In this document: positions 49,656 to 63,434 of the stretch, piece by piece
How positions within the stretch are numbered: the stretch's first letter is position 1
Layout: every line of letters begins with the position of its first letter
Assembly (NCBI GenBank): GCA_013398955.1
Contig: VWPU01002895.1
Coordinates: 1 to 64,000, forward strand
Direction of reading: 5' to 3'
Length of the DNA stretch: 64,000 nucleotides
Source: Callaeas wilsoni
Taxonomy: Eukaryota; Chordata; Aves; Passeriformes; Callaeidae
Notes under the pieces: model-generated
Told to the model about the DNA's origin: nothing
Database searches by the model: none
The model's input: only the letters and a program-made list of their open reading frames with translations
Made by a program: the position numbers and the translations under genes

Positions 49656-51598
49656 GTTCATTGAGACTCACTTTAAGGCAAAGCAGGAGACCCTGAAGTG
49701 AATGAAGGCCCTGACTGCTTCACTGTTGTGTTTTATTTCAAACCTCCATGTAGAAAAGACATGAAAAAGAATAATCACATTTAGCGTAAAAGAGAACAGA
49801 TCATTGTTGTTCCATGTTCTGCAGAACTAGTATGGTTACTAGAACTTCTTCCTTCATAGCAACATAATTTTTTTATACACACTTGTACTGTGGTGCTGAG
49901 CATGGATTCAATCCTGAGAAACCTTTGGTACTGCAAACCTATTTATATTGCTGTAGGCATCAGTTACGTTTGTTGTTTCAATTCTTTGGTATGAGTAGAA
50001 TTTCTGGTGCAAATGTTCTTGGAAGTGTTTTTAAATAATGCTACCAAAACAACATGGAAACATATCTTTGGTTCTGGCACTCTCCACTACAAAACTGTAG
50101 AACTATCAGTGAAAATGTTTCCTCCACAGTTGCTTCTATTAAGAAATTATCATACAGGAAGTACGTGAGGGTGGTGATAGAAAAGGTAAAGATGTAAAAA
50201 CTGTGCAATCTGTGGGTATCTTGCCTTCTTGCTATCAAGCAGCAGACATTTCAGATTCAGAGTCCAGCCACTGGCCACTGGCTGAAGATTTGTTAAGTGT
50301 GCCTATACCTAAAAAGAAAAAACCTTCTTTCCAACAATAGACAATTAATGTCTGAAATGCTATTTTTCATATGTTTTCCAATCTTTTAATCAAATTTTTA
50401 TTATTACTTCTTAGATTTCACTTCCTTCCACATACTATTTCGTATATATATCCCAAAACAGCTGGTATGGTTGTGAAAATGAGTTTGTCTTCTCACTCAT
50501 GTGGCTGTTAATAGACAAAAACCAGAGGAGATAAAGGGTACCATGATCATAGGAATGATATTCAAACACATATATACTTGAAGTTTTATTTTGATCTCTA
50601 TGAAAAACATAAGTACTCATGCTGTGAATTTGTGCCTGATTTTACCAACAGCTTGGACAAACACAGACAGGGAAGTAATTTTTGTAATTGTTGCTGGAAG
50701 TCACCCCAGATTGGGGTACATAACTTAAGTAGTAAAAGTACATAACACTCACTAGAATTTTAGTATATAGTAATTTGCTTTGGTTCTTCATAAAAGCATG
50801 ACTCACAAGAGCACAATCACTCATCCATAAGGCATCACGTTCTGTTACCCCTGAGGTTTGTGAGTCTAGATACATTCTAAAAATGTAAATATGTTGCTCA
50901 CAGAGTTCAAGCTCTGTGCCCTCTGTATGTGGATTAAGTCCCATTGATAAGTAGGTAGAAACATATGCAGCTAAAAAACACCAGTGATTAAATACTAATA
51001 TAAATTGTGAGAAAACACAGTTTCAAATGGAGTCATCTTGGTTTTTAACTGCATAAAGTCAGCTTCAGCAGGCTATCTGACAAGATCTTTTTTTTTTCCT
51101 CTTTGGATCATGCAAAATGTCTTTTTACTGCCTGAATTTGGATCATATATTTTGTCATTTTACCTGGAGAAATTTTGCTTTCTCAGATGACCAAAAATTC
51201 TTCACTGTTGGAGTGTCTAGATAATATTTCTTTGTAAGAAAAAACTTTTAAAAATTAAATACTTGTTTATGTTTGTAAGACTCCAAAACTAAACTCGTGT
51301 TAGATCATTATTTCCCACTGAGTATTCTTATTCAGAAGACCTTTTTATTTTAAAGGATCTTTCATCAAATTGAATTGCATCCTAAGTGTAAAGTGCACTT
51401 ACATAACTGAAGTACTAGACACATAGCTTAAAAAAAATTTAATTTGTTTTTCTTAATTTATAACGTGTGTACTTTACCATTTCCTAAACACAGCTAAGCA
51501 ATATTCTGTTGACACCATATTTGTTCTGCCAGTAAGCTTACTGTCAAACATTTGTAAAGAGACACTTGCAAGTAATGAGATTTCATTATTAAAGCTCT

Positions 51599-51600
<2 letters not shown>
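49656..51600. other. AT-rich unique sequence, no gene seen
   Basis: Short unstructured frames only, the longest 100 codons on the minus strand (50642-50944) with no domain. Confidence 0.55.

Positions 51601-51640
<40 letters not shown>
51601..51640. repeat. T40 homopolymer
   Basis: Forty consecutive T. It could be the poly-A tail of a minus-strand insertion, but the sequence after it (from 51641) shows no recognisable body, so I leave it as a simple repeat. Confidence 0.97.
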
Positions 51641-51641
<1 letters not shown>

Positions 51642-52801
51642 TGCTGAGAGGTATTGTCTACAATACATGGAAACCTGAAAATGCTTATTTATGTATGAGG
51701 TAATTATATTCATGTCAGCAATCCCATTGAGTTAATGAGATTATTACAAGAGAAAAGTTGCTCCTCTTTTGGTGTTTTCAGAATTAGACCATGTATTCTG
51801 TTTCTATGTTTTCAAAATCTTAGAAGCTGTTTAAGCAGCTCTTTTCCCCCTAGATTTGCTCAATCCTAATTGTTAGACCTATGTTACTGACTAGTGATAT
51901 CCAAGCCCTTTAAGCAGCTTTAAAGATCTAAGCCTAATATACTTGATAGATGCCTATGCTAATGTCATCACTTTCCCCGGTCTCTGTGCTGATTTTCATA
52001 AGCATTTCTAATCAGTATGACAGAACAATATGATTTCTTATTTTCAATCTCAGGAGTTCTTAGCCTGTCTCATATGTGGTCTCGCATTGTAAAACATAAA
52101 AACCCCACGCGATTATCTCCCTTCTTTCACAGAGGGTGTTTCCTGTATGTGAATGATTTATTTTCTTAGGCTGCTGCTGACAGACGTGGGATTGTGTGGC
52201 TCCTGCTGTGATCCAATACAGGTTTTTTTATTCTCTTACGTTTTAAGGAGGCCTTCAATTTCTGAATTGATCTGAAATGTTGTGTTCCTTTTGTTGTCTG
52301 GATACACAATCAGCAAAATACACCTTAATTATGAATTCGAGGTGAAATTACTTCAAAATAAATTTGCAAATTGGAAATAATAACCAGCATTCTTCTATTA
52401 CTGTACTGAGGAAGATCTATGCTTCAAATACCCACAGGAACTCTGAAAATGATGCTTTTATTACTGGTGATAAAATAGTGGGCTTTCTCCCCATGCAGAA
52501 ATTTTGCACATGATTGCAAGCTTATACGACCGATAAGAGAATGATGTCTCACAATGATACATTAGCTTGCATCCCTCAATGCTTTAAAGATCAATGTTGG
52601 CTGCTCTCTTATTTACTGCTTACAGATAGACACTTTGGTATTTTATGTTGTCTTACCCTCTGAGAGCACAGAACTCCTTTCCCGTTTTCCCTTCACCAGC
52701 AAAGTCTCCCAAGCGTTTTTTCTAAAGGCAAGTTTCAAAAATAACGATCAACAATGGAAAAGATCCTGTTTATGAGTCATGTGAAGAAACTCAACCCAAA
52801 A
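51641..52801. other. AT-rich unique sequence, no gene seen
   Basis: No long frames and no recognisable repeat up to the CR1 relic. Confidence 0.55.
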
Positions 52802-54110
52802 AGTTTCATGGGACCTGGTGGGCTATGTTTAAGGATGCACAGATAATGTCCTTGAAAGGCTGCACTGTGTTATCTTTGAAAGGTCATGGAGATTCTAGGC
52901 AATCTGCAACAACTGCAGAAAGGGAAATGTCACGTCCATATTCAAAAAAGTCCAAAAGGATCATGCTGGGAAGTGCAGACCAGTCAGCTTCACTTGGATG
53001 CAAAATGGAGCAAGTCTTCTTGGAGCACATTTCTGGGCACACAAAGAACCAAAATTTGAGGATAAACAGTCAGTGTGGGCTGCTGAGGGTGTATCATGCA
53101 TGACCTTGTGATAAAATGGCAGAATCTGGGAATAAAACAGGTAGATATAATCTATCTCTATTAGCTTGGGATGTGATGTTGTAGGTGCGTGGACAAAAAG
53201 AGACAAAATTGGCTGGATCATTGTTGTAGTTACTGGTTCATGTTTCATGTAGAGAGTAGTTACAGGTGAGGTTCCTCGAGGGTCTGTCCTGAAGTATATG
53301 CTGTTTAAAACATTGTGAGTAAGCCAAAAGAGTACGCACTCACCAAGTTAATTTATAATTTCAACCCAGGAGCACCAGTTAACACACACTGGAGGGCAGG
53401 AGGGTCATAAAGAGGAACCTGACAGAAAAAAATGAACAGACCAACAGGAAGTCCATGAAATTCACCAAGGAAAAATGCAAAATCATGCACTTGAGATGGA
53501 ATAATCATGCCTCCTGGTATGATACAGACATGGAGATCATCAGCCAGGGAGCAGCTCTGCAACTCTGCAGTAAGGAAATATCAGTCAGCAGTGTTTCTGG
53601 ACAACAAATAAGACTTTTGTTTACTTGAGCTGTATGAACAACACACTTGGGAAAAAGATTATACCCCCTTGCTCAGGACTTGTTAGTCCCTACGCAATTA
53701 TCAAATTCAGATTACAGTCTCTCAGCATGGGAATGACGCTTGCAATTTGGAGGAGCTCAGGGATGGTCACTGGACAGTGAGACTGGAGCACTCACCCTGT
53801 GAGGAGATGCTATGAGGCCAGGTCTTGGAGCAGAGACAGCTTCAGAGCACCTGTCAGCAATTCAGTGCCTATGGGGAAGGGATCCAGGGCATGCAATCTT
53901 CACAGAGGTGCCTGCAGACAGGAAGAGAGACAGTAGATATAAGTAAAAATGGGGAAGATCCCAAGTGGACATATGTAAAAATTCACTTTAAGTATAATGA
54001 AATTCGAAGGAGGTTTCCAAGAGGAATCGCAGATTGTCTGTTCTTAAAGATTTCCAGGAAAGGATGCACCCTGGTACCTTGAGTACCTTCATCTGAAATT
54101 TCAGTGCTGA
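52802..54110 (+). mobile_element. CR1 LINE, ORF2 reverse-transcriptase relic
   Basis: A long, badly decayed piece of CR1 ORF2 in plus orientation, covering the reverse transcriptase core. In order: GACCAGTCAGCTTCAC (52978-52993) at the usual RPVSLTS site; VDIIYLY near 53140, matching the VIYLD region; VPRGSVL at 53271-53291, the PQGSVLGP motif; LTKLIYNFN at 53339-53365 where CR1 has the catalytic FADD, so both aspartates are changed to Tyr-Asn; and KSMKFTKEKCKIMHL at 53449-53493, the thumb-side MKFNKAKC region. Several frameshifts and stops separate these pieces. From about 53700 on the match is weaker, and the 3' boundary is a guess; no CR1 terminus is visible. It is a non-functional fossil. 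The frames of 92 and 85 codons here are pieces of it or chance. Confidence 0.85.
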
Positions 54111-57100
54111 CCTTTAAGCAAGAGACTTTCCCGAAGACAGACTCTAATTCTCTGATTAAATAAATTTGTGGGGTGAAGAGAGGAGAGAGTAGATCACTCT
54201 TAGTGGAAAAATCATATGACAGAACATAACATTCTCGATTAGTGTTGGCTGATTTATTGATATATCATCAGCATACCATAAAATAGAATAATGTACACTG
54301 GGAGAGATTTCTGGAGTTCAAAGTTCAATCGTCAGCTCAAAGTAGGTCCAACTAGATTAAGTTGTTCAGGATATTTTTGAGCAATGAAATTGACTGAGAA
54401 AAGACTTCAAATATGTATTTTAAACTATGAAAACTATATCCCTACCTACCTATGCTAAATAATAAATGAGAGTTTTGACTGCAGATTATGACAATGAGTC
54501 ATCATGGCCTAGTTTTTATTTTGAGAACCATCATTTGTGGTCATAATGAGTCTGCATAGAATGCACTGAAGTCAATTCATCAGTCATAACTTGGCCTTTG
54601 TAATATATCAGACATAGCTATTAAAGTAGCCAAACAGGTACAGGACTGAAATAAAACTCAGCTTTTTGAAGGATACCTTTCTTTTCTGTTCAAGAAAGGA
54701 ATGGCCTTTAGGAGACTCTGAGAAAGATCTAGTCTAGGTGTCATGGAAAAGCCAGGCAAAGGATCTTCCTTGAACAGCTACATTAAAATGTAAATACTTC
54801 CTAGAGAAATGTGGAAGAAGTCATGTTGTCAAGGTTATGCAAGAAAATGTTTTCAAAGATCAATATTTCTTCCGTGGAATTCAATGCATGTTTACACTGC
54901 ACAGTAAGAAATTTGAACTTTTCATGGCTATGAACTAGTGCCGTTATGGAGTTTAGCATGTCTTTTGAGCTAGTTTCTGTATCTTTAACTCTAGACTGCA
55001 TTGAATATTTTAAGTTTAGCCTCACTTAGAATTCATCTAGTGAGATCAGACTAGTTTGCCTGGGTACATTCCATCTCTGCCTTTTAGTTTTCTGTTATCC
55101 TGAAGTATCTGCAAGGGGTTAATCGAGACAGCATTGTGAGGCACTACAGGAACTGATTGCTTGGGCTGCTTTAGAAACAATGTATGAAAGATTTCCCCAA
55201 AGGCTGTGGTTTTTCAGTTTGAAGCCTGGAAGAATAGAACCGCCGCTGTGAAGCAATGAGGACTGAATGAAAAGACACTCTAGAAGTGCCAGTCCCTCTT
55301 GAAACAACTTCTTATTCCCACTTAGCAATTAAATTTTTCAGCTGCATGAGTCTGAAAATTGCAGCATTATCCTACTGTCTGATTTATCAATTATGAGGGA
55401 AACAGGGAAATTAAGATCATTATAAAAGTAGTGCTGTTGTTCTGATTTTTTTTAAGCTGGAGGTCTGAACCTCAATAGTGCCATTTAAATCCTTTTCTGT
55501 TACATAGTTTTGTATGTAGCTTGAGGAAAACAAGCAAACAAAGAAAAAGAAACAACAAAAAAAATACGAAAAAACTCTAAGCCAAAAGGAAACAGAAATG
55601 GCTCTTTTGGAAAGTTACCTTGAAGAGTAAAGGTCCTAAGTGCTCTGTATGATTCACTAGCCAAAAATCAAACATTCCTGCAATTTATTTCTTCAGCTTC
55701 ATGGCCACTTCCGTTCAGGGTCTTATCTTCTCTAAATATTGCAGACCTTGGATGCACACCAACTAGATTTTTCCCCACGGAAGCATCAGTTTCTAAGTGG
55801 TCATTTGCATCTTTGCCAAATATTAATAATTATATGCTAAAAAAGAGGACTGATTTCTTCACTTTAGAAATTTCTAATGAAAGCAACTTTATTCTAATCC
55901 TCTCAGAACAAAAGAGATTCTAACAATTAAAAAAAAATCATCTTGGTCTGACACTGTTTCTGAAGACTGATGTACTGTCCAAATTGATTATTTTGCCTTT
56001 CCCTAACATCTCTCCAAACTCAGCTCGACAACAAACTACGGAGTCAAAGTCCTTATTTAATGTGAACAATATTTTGTCTTGCAGTATTCTCTAATGAATG
56101 AGCAACATTGCCAGTGATTTATGCCAAATTTATATGGATGGGGTATGGTGAAAGGCTCAAACCAATAGAGATTACCAGCCTGGTTTACACTGATGATGTC
56201 ATGAAGGATGAGGAAGAACAAAAAGGTCACAGTACAAGTAAGAAAAGAAGAGAAATAGCAGTAGAGGGCTGGGGAGTAAGCCTTCCTGGGAAGGAGTGTA
56301 TAAAAGAAAAAGTGCAAAGAGCAGTACAATAAAGCGGCAGTTGCAGATATCTGCCAAGTCTGTAGAATGTTGGGGGTCCATTGATTTAAGAGAACTTCAA
56401 AATGTGTTTGAAGAGGTTTTGTCACTTTTATGACTGCAAGACTTGCAGATCTAGGTAGTGTGCTTAGGTTAGTGTGCTTTTCGTAGTTATGTCTAACTGT
56501 AGGTTAGGCAGTAGATTATCAGGGTTTAAAATCTCCTACAAATGCTTCAAGATCTACAGGTATCATGATTTTGCCCTTTTTTTCAGGAGTGACAAAAGAG
56601 TCATGTCTCCCATTTGTTTCACCTCAGAGAATTCTGTGGAATTTCAAAAATGAGTCTTAAATACTGGAGTGAAAATTATGTGTTACAGTGAACATATTTA
56701 GTTTTGTCTGGCCTTTCTTCAATAAAAAGTTCATGCAGAGTTCTAATATCATGGTCCTAAATGTTATGGATCACCACAAAAATCCGACATTTACCCTGCA
56801 CATTTTCGTCGGCAAGAAATTTGCAGCAAGTTATCCCTTTTTTAAGGTCTCTGGATGTGTTTTTGGGGAGGGTAGTTGTGCATTCAAGGAAAGAAAAGAG
56901 CTAAGAAGCTTCTTCAGAAAACCTCCAAAATTAGTATCTCTATTGTTACTAGCAGTAAGGCAGGAGGTGTTTATTATTAAAAAGCAAGGGACAGAAGTTA
57001 AAACCATTATCTTCTCCGTGACCTGGTAAGGGGAGGTCTGACATGAAGGAAAAGATGCCATCAGCCTAATTAATTTCTTCTGATGTATTCAGCAAGATTT

Positions 57101-60100
57101 TCCTTCTTTTCCTTTTGGAACAGCTGTGCCGCTGGCCACAGGTAGAAGTAGCACGCACACACACACAGGGGAACCACCAAAGTTTCTTTAGCAGCCGTGT
57201 GGTATAACAACAGGCTCCTGTTTCTTCAGCCTTTCCTCCATGTTCGCTAATAATGCTGGCCCTGCTGAGCTGCGTGGTCTGCTCTCCTGCTGTCACTTAT
57301 TTCCAGCACTCTGCTCACCACTGCAACAGCAATTTCAAGTCTGTGATGTTTCTGCTGTGGTTTTCTTTGCTTCCTGAACAGGACAGAGAAAGAAGCTCGT
57401 TAAGATTGCCATGCAACACATCAGAAGGCAAAAGCACTTACCCGTGTCTCTTTGTACTTTTGTAAAGGATGATAACTCCTAGAGGTGAAGAATCTAAATA
57501 AAGTTTATATTGCTACAAAAATGCAGTCTAGCTTTCTCTTCCTTCTTCTTCCCCCACAGTCAAATCAGGTGAACTTCTCCACTTTCATACATGCAGTATG
57601 TTGAACGTAGAAAGAAAATTGTCCTATTTAGAAGAATTTAGAATTGGAATTAAAATAAGTCTGCCATCATTGTGTCATCCATCATCTATGTGCCCTTGGC
57701 AATTTTCTTTAGTCATATGTCAAAACTAAGTGAACCAGAAGCAAACTGAGCAGAATGAATAATAAAATGGAATGAGAATGAAAAAAACAAAATAAAAACC
57801 AACCAAACAACCTAACCTAAAAAGCTCGGAGAAACTTGCACCAGTCTTCTTTTTCCACAATAAATTGTTCCTGTGTCACTCTACTGTTTCTAATCTGGTT
57901 GTTTTTCTAGTCACTTCTTTTAACTCTGCTTGCTGTTGAAATATTCTGAAAATGTCTAGATCACAGCACCATCCCTAGTTTCACTTTAGCAGTTGTTAAC
58001 ATAGAAGATTGTAGATACCATGAATTTATCCACAAGAATCAATACCAAAGTTGAGCGTTCAGGAACTTATCATGTGTAATTAAAGGTTAGATCAACTGAA
58101 ATGTTGCTTCTCCCTCACTCTGCATGAGTATATGAGGAGGTTTGAGAATACAAAAGTCACATTTTTCCTAGGCATGGGTTTGTTTTATTTTTTTTTTCCA
58201 GCATTGCTAGACTTCTTGTGGAGAGGAAACTGAACAGAAAAATCTCTGAATCGCTCACCATTTTGTCTAATAATTCCAGATTTCCAGAGCATCTTTTTTT
58301 CTTCTTGCTCTGGTCTTTAAAGATGATCTTGGGAATCAGATCACCAGAGCTGTCTAGTGGTACATGATCTTAAGGATAATCACCCCTTCTTGGAAAGTTT
58401 CATGCACTCTTCTTGCTATTCCCTTTTTGCTACTGCCTCCAGCTGTTAATATCAATTCTGTTTTGTTGAAGAATCCCATTAAAGTCTCCTCTGGTACTCA
58501 TGTCAGACTCTCAGAACTATGTCTTATCCCAGATTGGTCCTTGTTTAGGAGTGAGGACTTTCAGGCTCTCTCATACTGCAAGAGAAAATCCTCCTTGGGA
58601 GAGAAAAAATGCCTGCCTACCCTTTCCTGATAAGGAGTGTTCTATTTGCTAGGGTACAGCCTAACCCCCCTCCACTGACCAGAGAAAGCAGGTAGGGCTG
58701 CCACCCTGTCTTGCAATGACCTGAAAAGAGAAGTCTTCCAGCTCTGGAGCCTTCACGGCTCTGGATAACTACTGTGTGTGGTTCTTGAGCTGCCCTCTCT
58801 TTGTGGTTCTTAATTAATAAGTAGGGTATCTTGACAATTAAGACTTTTCTGAGAAGGCTCAAGTTTGAAAATGCAGACATTTCACTCTGGCTTTTCTGTG
58901 CCAAAATCAGTTGGTTTTTGTTGCCGAAACGCTGGATTTTGTGTGGAACTTTAGGCCAGTCATGATGGCAGGAGGTGTGAATTCAGTGAGCAGACTGAAC
59001 GGTGGTCATGTTGACATCTCTCACTAACTCCTCACACCTTTAGTGTAATATCTGATTTCATGTACGTGTGTGTGCATTGCTCTCCTGAGGATGTTCAGAT
59101 GGCTAATCAGAGGTCTTTTTTCGCATGATTATTGGTATCCCACTGCACTGACACTTGATGTATTCTTTGTTAGTGAATGAACAAAATAAATATCTGAGTT
59201 AAGAACAGTCCTTAATAGCAGTGACTGAGGAATTCAGGAATTGGCATGAAAAATGCTAGAAGTGCAACAGGTGTGAAAATCTCTTCCAGTCAAAGCAATG
59301 GAGGATTGAGAATCTTGTTGTAGACCCTGTTCTGACAGAGAACCCATAGCAGTCTGAATACACCAAAGATTTCCCTAGGCCCAAGGGAAAAAGATGTTCT
59401 GTAGCTTTCTACCTACATTATTCGTATTTCAATATGTTTGGAACAAAGGCTCATATTTACCACATGTCTGTATGCTGCTTAGAACAATTGGATACTGGTC
59501 CAGATTTGCCTGTAGACATTCCCAAGATTTCAAGTATTTCTACTTTTTTGCTATTATTATTTTAGTGCTATAGATTCCCTTAAGGGAATTTATATTGTTC
59601 TAGTGTTTCTCTTTCCTATTATGGCTCATTCTTAATCCACTTGAGTTTCAATCCTATAAGCAGCACATTCAAATCCACAAATAATTACACTTAATAATGA
59701 TGTCCTTTTTTGACTATTGTTTTCCTGTTTGTTCATTTATTTATTTATTTATTTTAAGACAGTGGGATTGTGTCAAAGAAACTAATAGCTAGAAGTCCAA
59801 GGCTGTTAGCAGGAGATATGTACCTACCCTTCTCTGCAATGGAGGAAAACAATTTATCTGTGTTAACTGTTGCCTAGTGACTTTTATGTTTGTAGCTCAC
59901 AGCACTCTGGAGCCTGCAAGTAAATAGATTTACATATTGCTGTGTCAGGTTACAGGATTCTCAGTTTTCTCTGCGTGAAGATGGAAAATAGGAAATAGGA
60001 AATGATAGGTTTGGCCAATGAGCCTCAAAACATATGTGGTCTTTGCATAGCAATTACCTTTCCCTCCAAATATACAGAGAAAGTATTCCCCATAATGATA

Positions 60101-60445
60101 ACACATTCTGTGTGAAGTGATATACAGTTTTCATGGAGACCTTTAAGCAGCAGCACACCTGCTTTGCCTCTGGAGCACCAGATGGGACTGAGCTCAGGAT
60201 CAGTAGCTGACTCAAGAGTTTCTGGTGTGGTACTTTCAGCTGCTGGGTTAACACAAACCTGGAGGAAGGGGGTAGGCATTCTCTGAGACTAGTCTCCTGC
60301 AACAGGTCATACACGGCAAGTTGTCCACGCATGGTCTGGCATGTTTTTAAGGTTTAGAGAGTGAATATGTAGACTTCAGAGCAGCCTACCAGCAAAACAA
60401 AAGAGGATAATACCTGAAATCCAAAAGCTGAAATCTCTTCCTGAG
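54111..60445. other. AT-rich unique sequence, no gene seen
   Basis: 6.3 kb without a supportable gene. Contains an A-rich tract (about 55526-55575), a short CA run (57156-57168), an A/C-rich tract (57780-57818) and five ATTT units (59735-59755). A 122-codon minus frame (56057-56425) is hydrophobic, but no domain or splice context supports it. Confidence 0.5.
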
Positions 60446-61209
60446 GTGTTAGCAGCATTCTTGTACCCTACAGATGCTGTGTTCCACATGAATAAACACA
60501 AATGGTATCAACAAGGCCTTAGGGATGGTGCTTGCACTTCCAGCCAGTGTGGTGTTAACCGAGTGCCTGATGTGATACAACCTCACCCGTGCAGGGGACA
60601 CGGGATCTCATGGCAGGGCTCCTTCTTGGACCAGCAGGATGTAAAGGGCAAAACATGGGGTCAATTTTTTCAGACCCTTGCTTATCAGCTAAAACTAACT
60701 CCTAATGTACAAAAAGAAGACACATTCTGCCAGTCTATCTTCCTTGAGCAAATACAGAAATTCTCTCGGGATTTTACTAAGACAAAAGTTCCCGGAATTT
60801 GCCTTGTGAAAACAGAAGCTGGTAGTGATGATGGGGATCACCTTCTGCGATGCTCGATTTCCTTGTTGTATTGCATTATTTTTCAGTCATTCAGAGTGAT
60901 CTTGTACACAATTTTAACTGCTTGCCAGATACAGAGGGAAGCTATTGCTTAAAACTATTACAAGAAACAAGGGGTGATTATTTCTCACCCTGCTTACCTA
61001 TAATTTTCACAAGTTATCACGAGCCACCAGATAATTCAAACTCCATGGTACTTATGAGGAGATTAATATCCCACTTTCATGACATATGTGCAATTACTTC
61101 TTTAGCAGGACTGTGTATTATTTCTTACGTATATATACCTCCTATTAGCATGCTTACTCTAAATGAAAAGCCAGCACTTACCAGATTAATAATGTTGGTA
61201 CTGAAGTAA
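60446..61209 (+). other. Long open region, two overlapping frames, unassigned
   Basis: A 168-codon ATG frame (60446-60952) overlaps a 119-codon frame (60850-61209) in another phase. Together they leave 760 bp open apart from the phase change. I recognise no domain, signal peptide or viral motif in either. In DNA of this composition a 168-codon frame is expected roughly once in several windows, so chance is quite possible. A decayed gene or ERV internal fragment is another option; I saw no retroviral motif to support it. Confidence 0.15.
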
Positions 61210-63273
61210 AATTTGTAATATATTGATGATTACTTTGCCTGGGGAGGTAGGACAAATAAGCCAAAGTGGTGGAACAATAAGGGTAAGTTACAGCCTGTTA
61301 AGGCTTCATTTCAGCTTTTGGATGAATTCCCTCGTTCAGAAAGAAAGCAACCATCACTAGCCTATTCCCTAAGAGATTTCATTCAGCTCTACTGGACTGA
61401 AGCCATGTGACTTCCAAATTAAAGCATCTACACAGGAATTCAATAAATGCCTTTCAGTGAGATTAACCTCTGGTGAAATAAAGCATTAACTTCACTCTTT
61501 TCTAGAGGATCTCCATGTGGAAAAACGGTCTTATAATTCTAGATGAAACCAAATAAAAAAGCAGAATTAGGCTTTCAAACAACTGTTGCCATAAATGTGG
61601 TCCAACCCTGTCAGTCAGCAAAATGACAAAGTATCCTAGTCCTCCATTTCTAATTTTTCTAAAGTTTAAATTTCTATAGAAAATATAACTCAAAAAAGAG
61701 GGTTTTGTATTGCTTAAAATGATTAAGTTAAATTAACCTGAAACCTTTTGAAAGTGATTTTGGCACTTTTTGTGTATCCATGTGGAACGAAGCCATGAAT
61801 GATGGCAGAGGCCTGATCTCTTGAACATGCAAGAGAAACAAAATAAAAATCTCAAAACCATAGGAATAGAGAAAAAAAGAGTACAAACACTCTGACTTAT
61901 AAAAGTGCTAGGGCGTAAGTGCAGTATTGTAAATATTTGCATCACAATTTAAAATATAAACTGGAAGCAATGCAAGAAGAAAACATAAATATCACTGACT
62001 CATTGACTGAGGTATGAAGCTGCTGAAATTTACGTATATTGTTACAGCTTCCAATTAATTAAAAATCTGCACATTACAAAGTAAAGTCTACTAGGAAAAG
62101 TTAATAGGTGTGAAATTATTGACAGGAGTTTCTTTTGAAAGTGAAATAGCTATAGTCCAGGCTGATTAAAAAATAAGTACACTTTTTAACAAGACGCAGT
62201 GCAATTGCTCCTCAGACCCATTGTCAATGTGTGATCCTTTGGCATTTGTTTAGAGAAGATGATTTTTGTGTCTTCAAGAGTGTAAATAAAAAAGCCATTT
62301 ACGCATACACATAAATAAAGTATCTGAAGTTAAAACTCTTTAAAACAGCAGAAGCTTTCTTGTTTCACCCAGATGCATGCTATAATAAAAATAAAACATA
62401 TTAAAAAACAAGCCTCCAAACAAAAACCTGTGCAAAGTAACATACTTTATACACAGTCTTTCTACTAACACATAAAATCAAGCCAAAAGATTCTGAATCT
62501 AAACTAACAAAACAGAATTACTTTTGCCTTACTTGCTTGGTAATGTATAGTGTTGGGATATCCCAGGGTGTTTTTTGCCATTGTAAAAAAATTTTGCCGA
62601 TATGTATGATTTCAGACTGATTGAGCTATGAAATGCTAGCGGCAGCATGTTTCAAGAAGTGATCGGGTGGCATGAAGAATCATTTTAAGAACAGTTTGTT
62701 CTATGACGTTTGTTAATTTTGTTGCATTTATATGGGCAGTATAGTACTTCAACTTTGTTTAGGTAAATCAGAGGTATGTTTTAGGCAGATCGTCTCCTAA
62801 ATATATAAGCTAAATATTTTCTTTGGTTTTGTAGCTTTTTTTGTTGGAGATGTTTTTTGGTTTTTTTTCAATTTAAAACTATTAAATTTGAAGGTGAACT
62901 GTCTCATAAAATTGTGAGCTTACTGGTCTCATTCAGAGCAGCTGGAACCCAAGATATGGATTTTATGAGTATTCCAGCAAAAATACAGTTAATTTGTCAA
63001 AAGCCCTTTACAATGCCACATCCAGAAATTACAAACTATGGGAGTCCAAGCAGGAATCTGCATTGATTTGCATACAACTCTGCTATCCTAGCCTGTTCAG
63101 AAAGCCAGGGAAAATAATGAGGCATTGACAGACCATAAGATCTGGTGGTCTGTGACAGAGATGCCAGTACATCCATTTCACACACCTGTGTGTTGAAACG
63201 GCAGCATGCCAGGAGCAGAGAGAGTGGCTCCAGCTATGAAATCACTCACCATGCATTGCATGTCTCCCCACAG
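61210..63273. other. AT-rich unique sequence, no gene seen
   Basis: Mostly AT-rich; a T/G-rich stretch lies at about 62836-62870. The last 200 bp become GC-richer towards the exon candidate. Confidence 0.5.
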
Positions 63274-63434
63274 ATGTTTCAAGAAGCCTGCAGCTCATTT
63301 TGGTACAAACAAATTTGCACCATCAGTTGGCCATGTTGAACTTGAGTACAGTCAGTTATTTCCGCACTGCCCAGCACCACCCCATGAAGAGATTCTCTGC
63401 CCAGCTGCAGCCAATCTGGTGGCAGAAGCAAGAG
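63274..63434 (+). CDS. Candidate internal exon, unidentified
   Basis: I do not recognise a protein. The segment is bounded by a good 3' splice site (TGTCTCCCCACAG ending at 63273) and a strong 5' splice site (AAGAG then GTGAGC at 63435). Length is 161 bp. One frame is open throughout (part of an 86-codon frame, 63206-63466), including HFGTNKFAPSVGHVELEY and HEEILCPAAANLVAEAR; another is open from 63300. Two open phases across the same segment weaken the coding case, so a non-coding RNA exon or chance splice-like signals are equally possible. No neighbouring exon was found. Confidence 0.22.

Noticed and set aside
51601..51640. T40 as the tail of a minus-strand retrocopy
   Set aside because: No recognisable retrotransposed body or flanking duplication adjoins it.
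56057..56425. 122-codon hydrophobic minus-strand frame, membrane-protein-like
   Set aside because: Hydrophobicity follows from T-rich codons on this strand; no family, start context or splice support.
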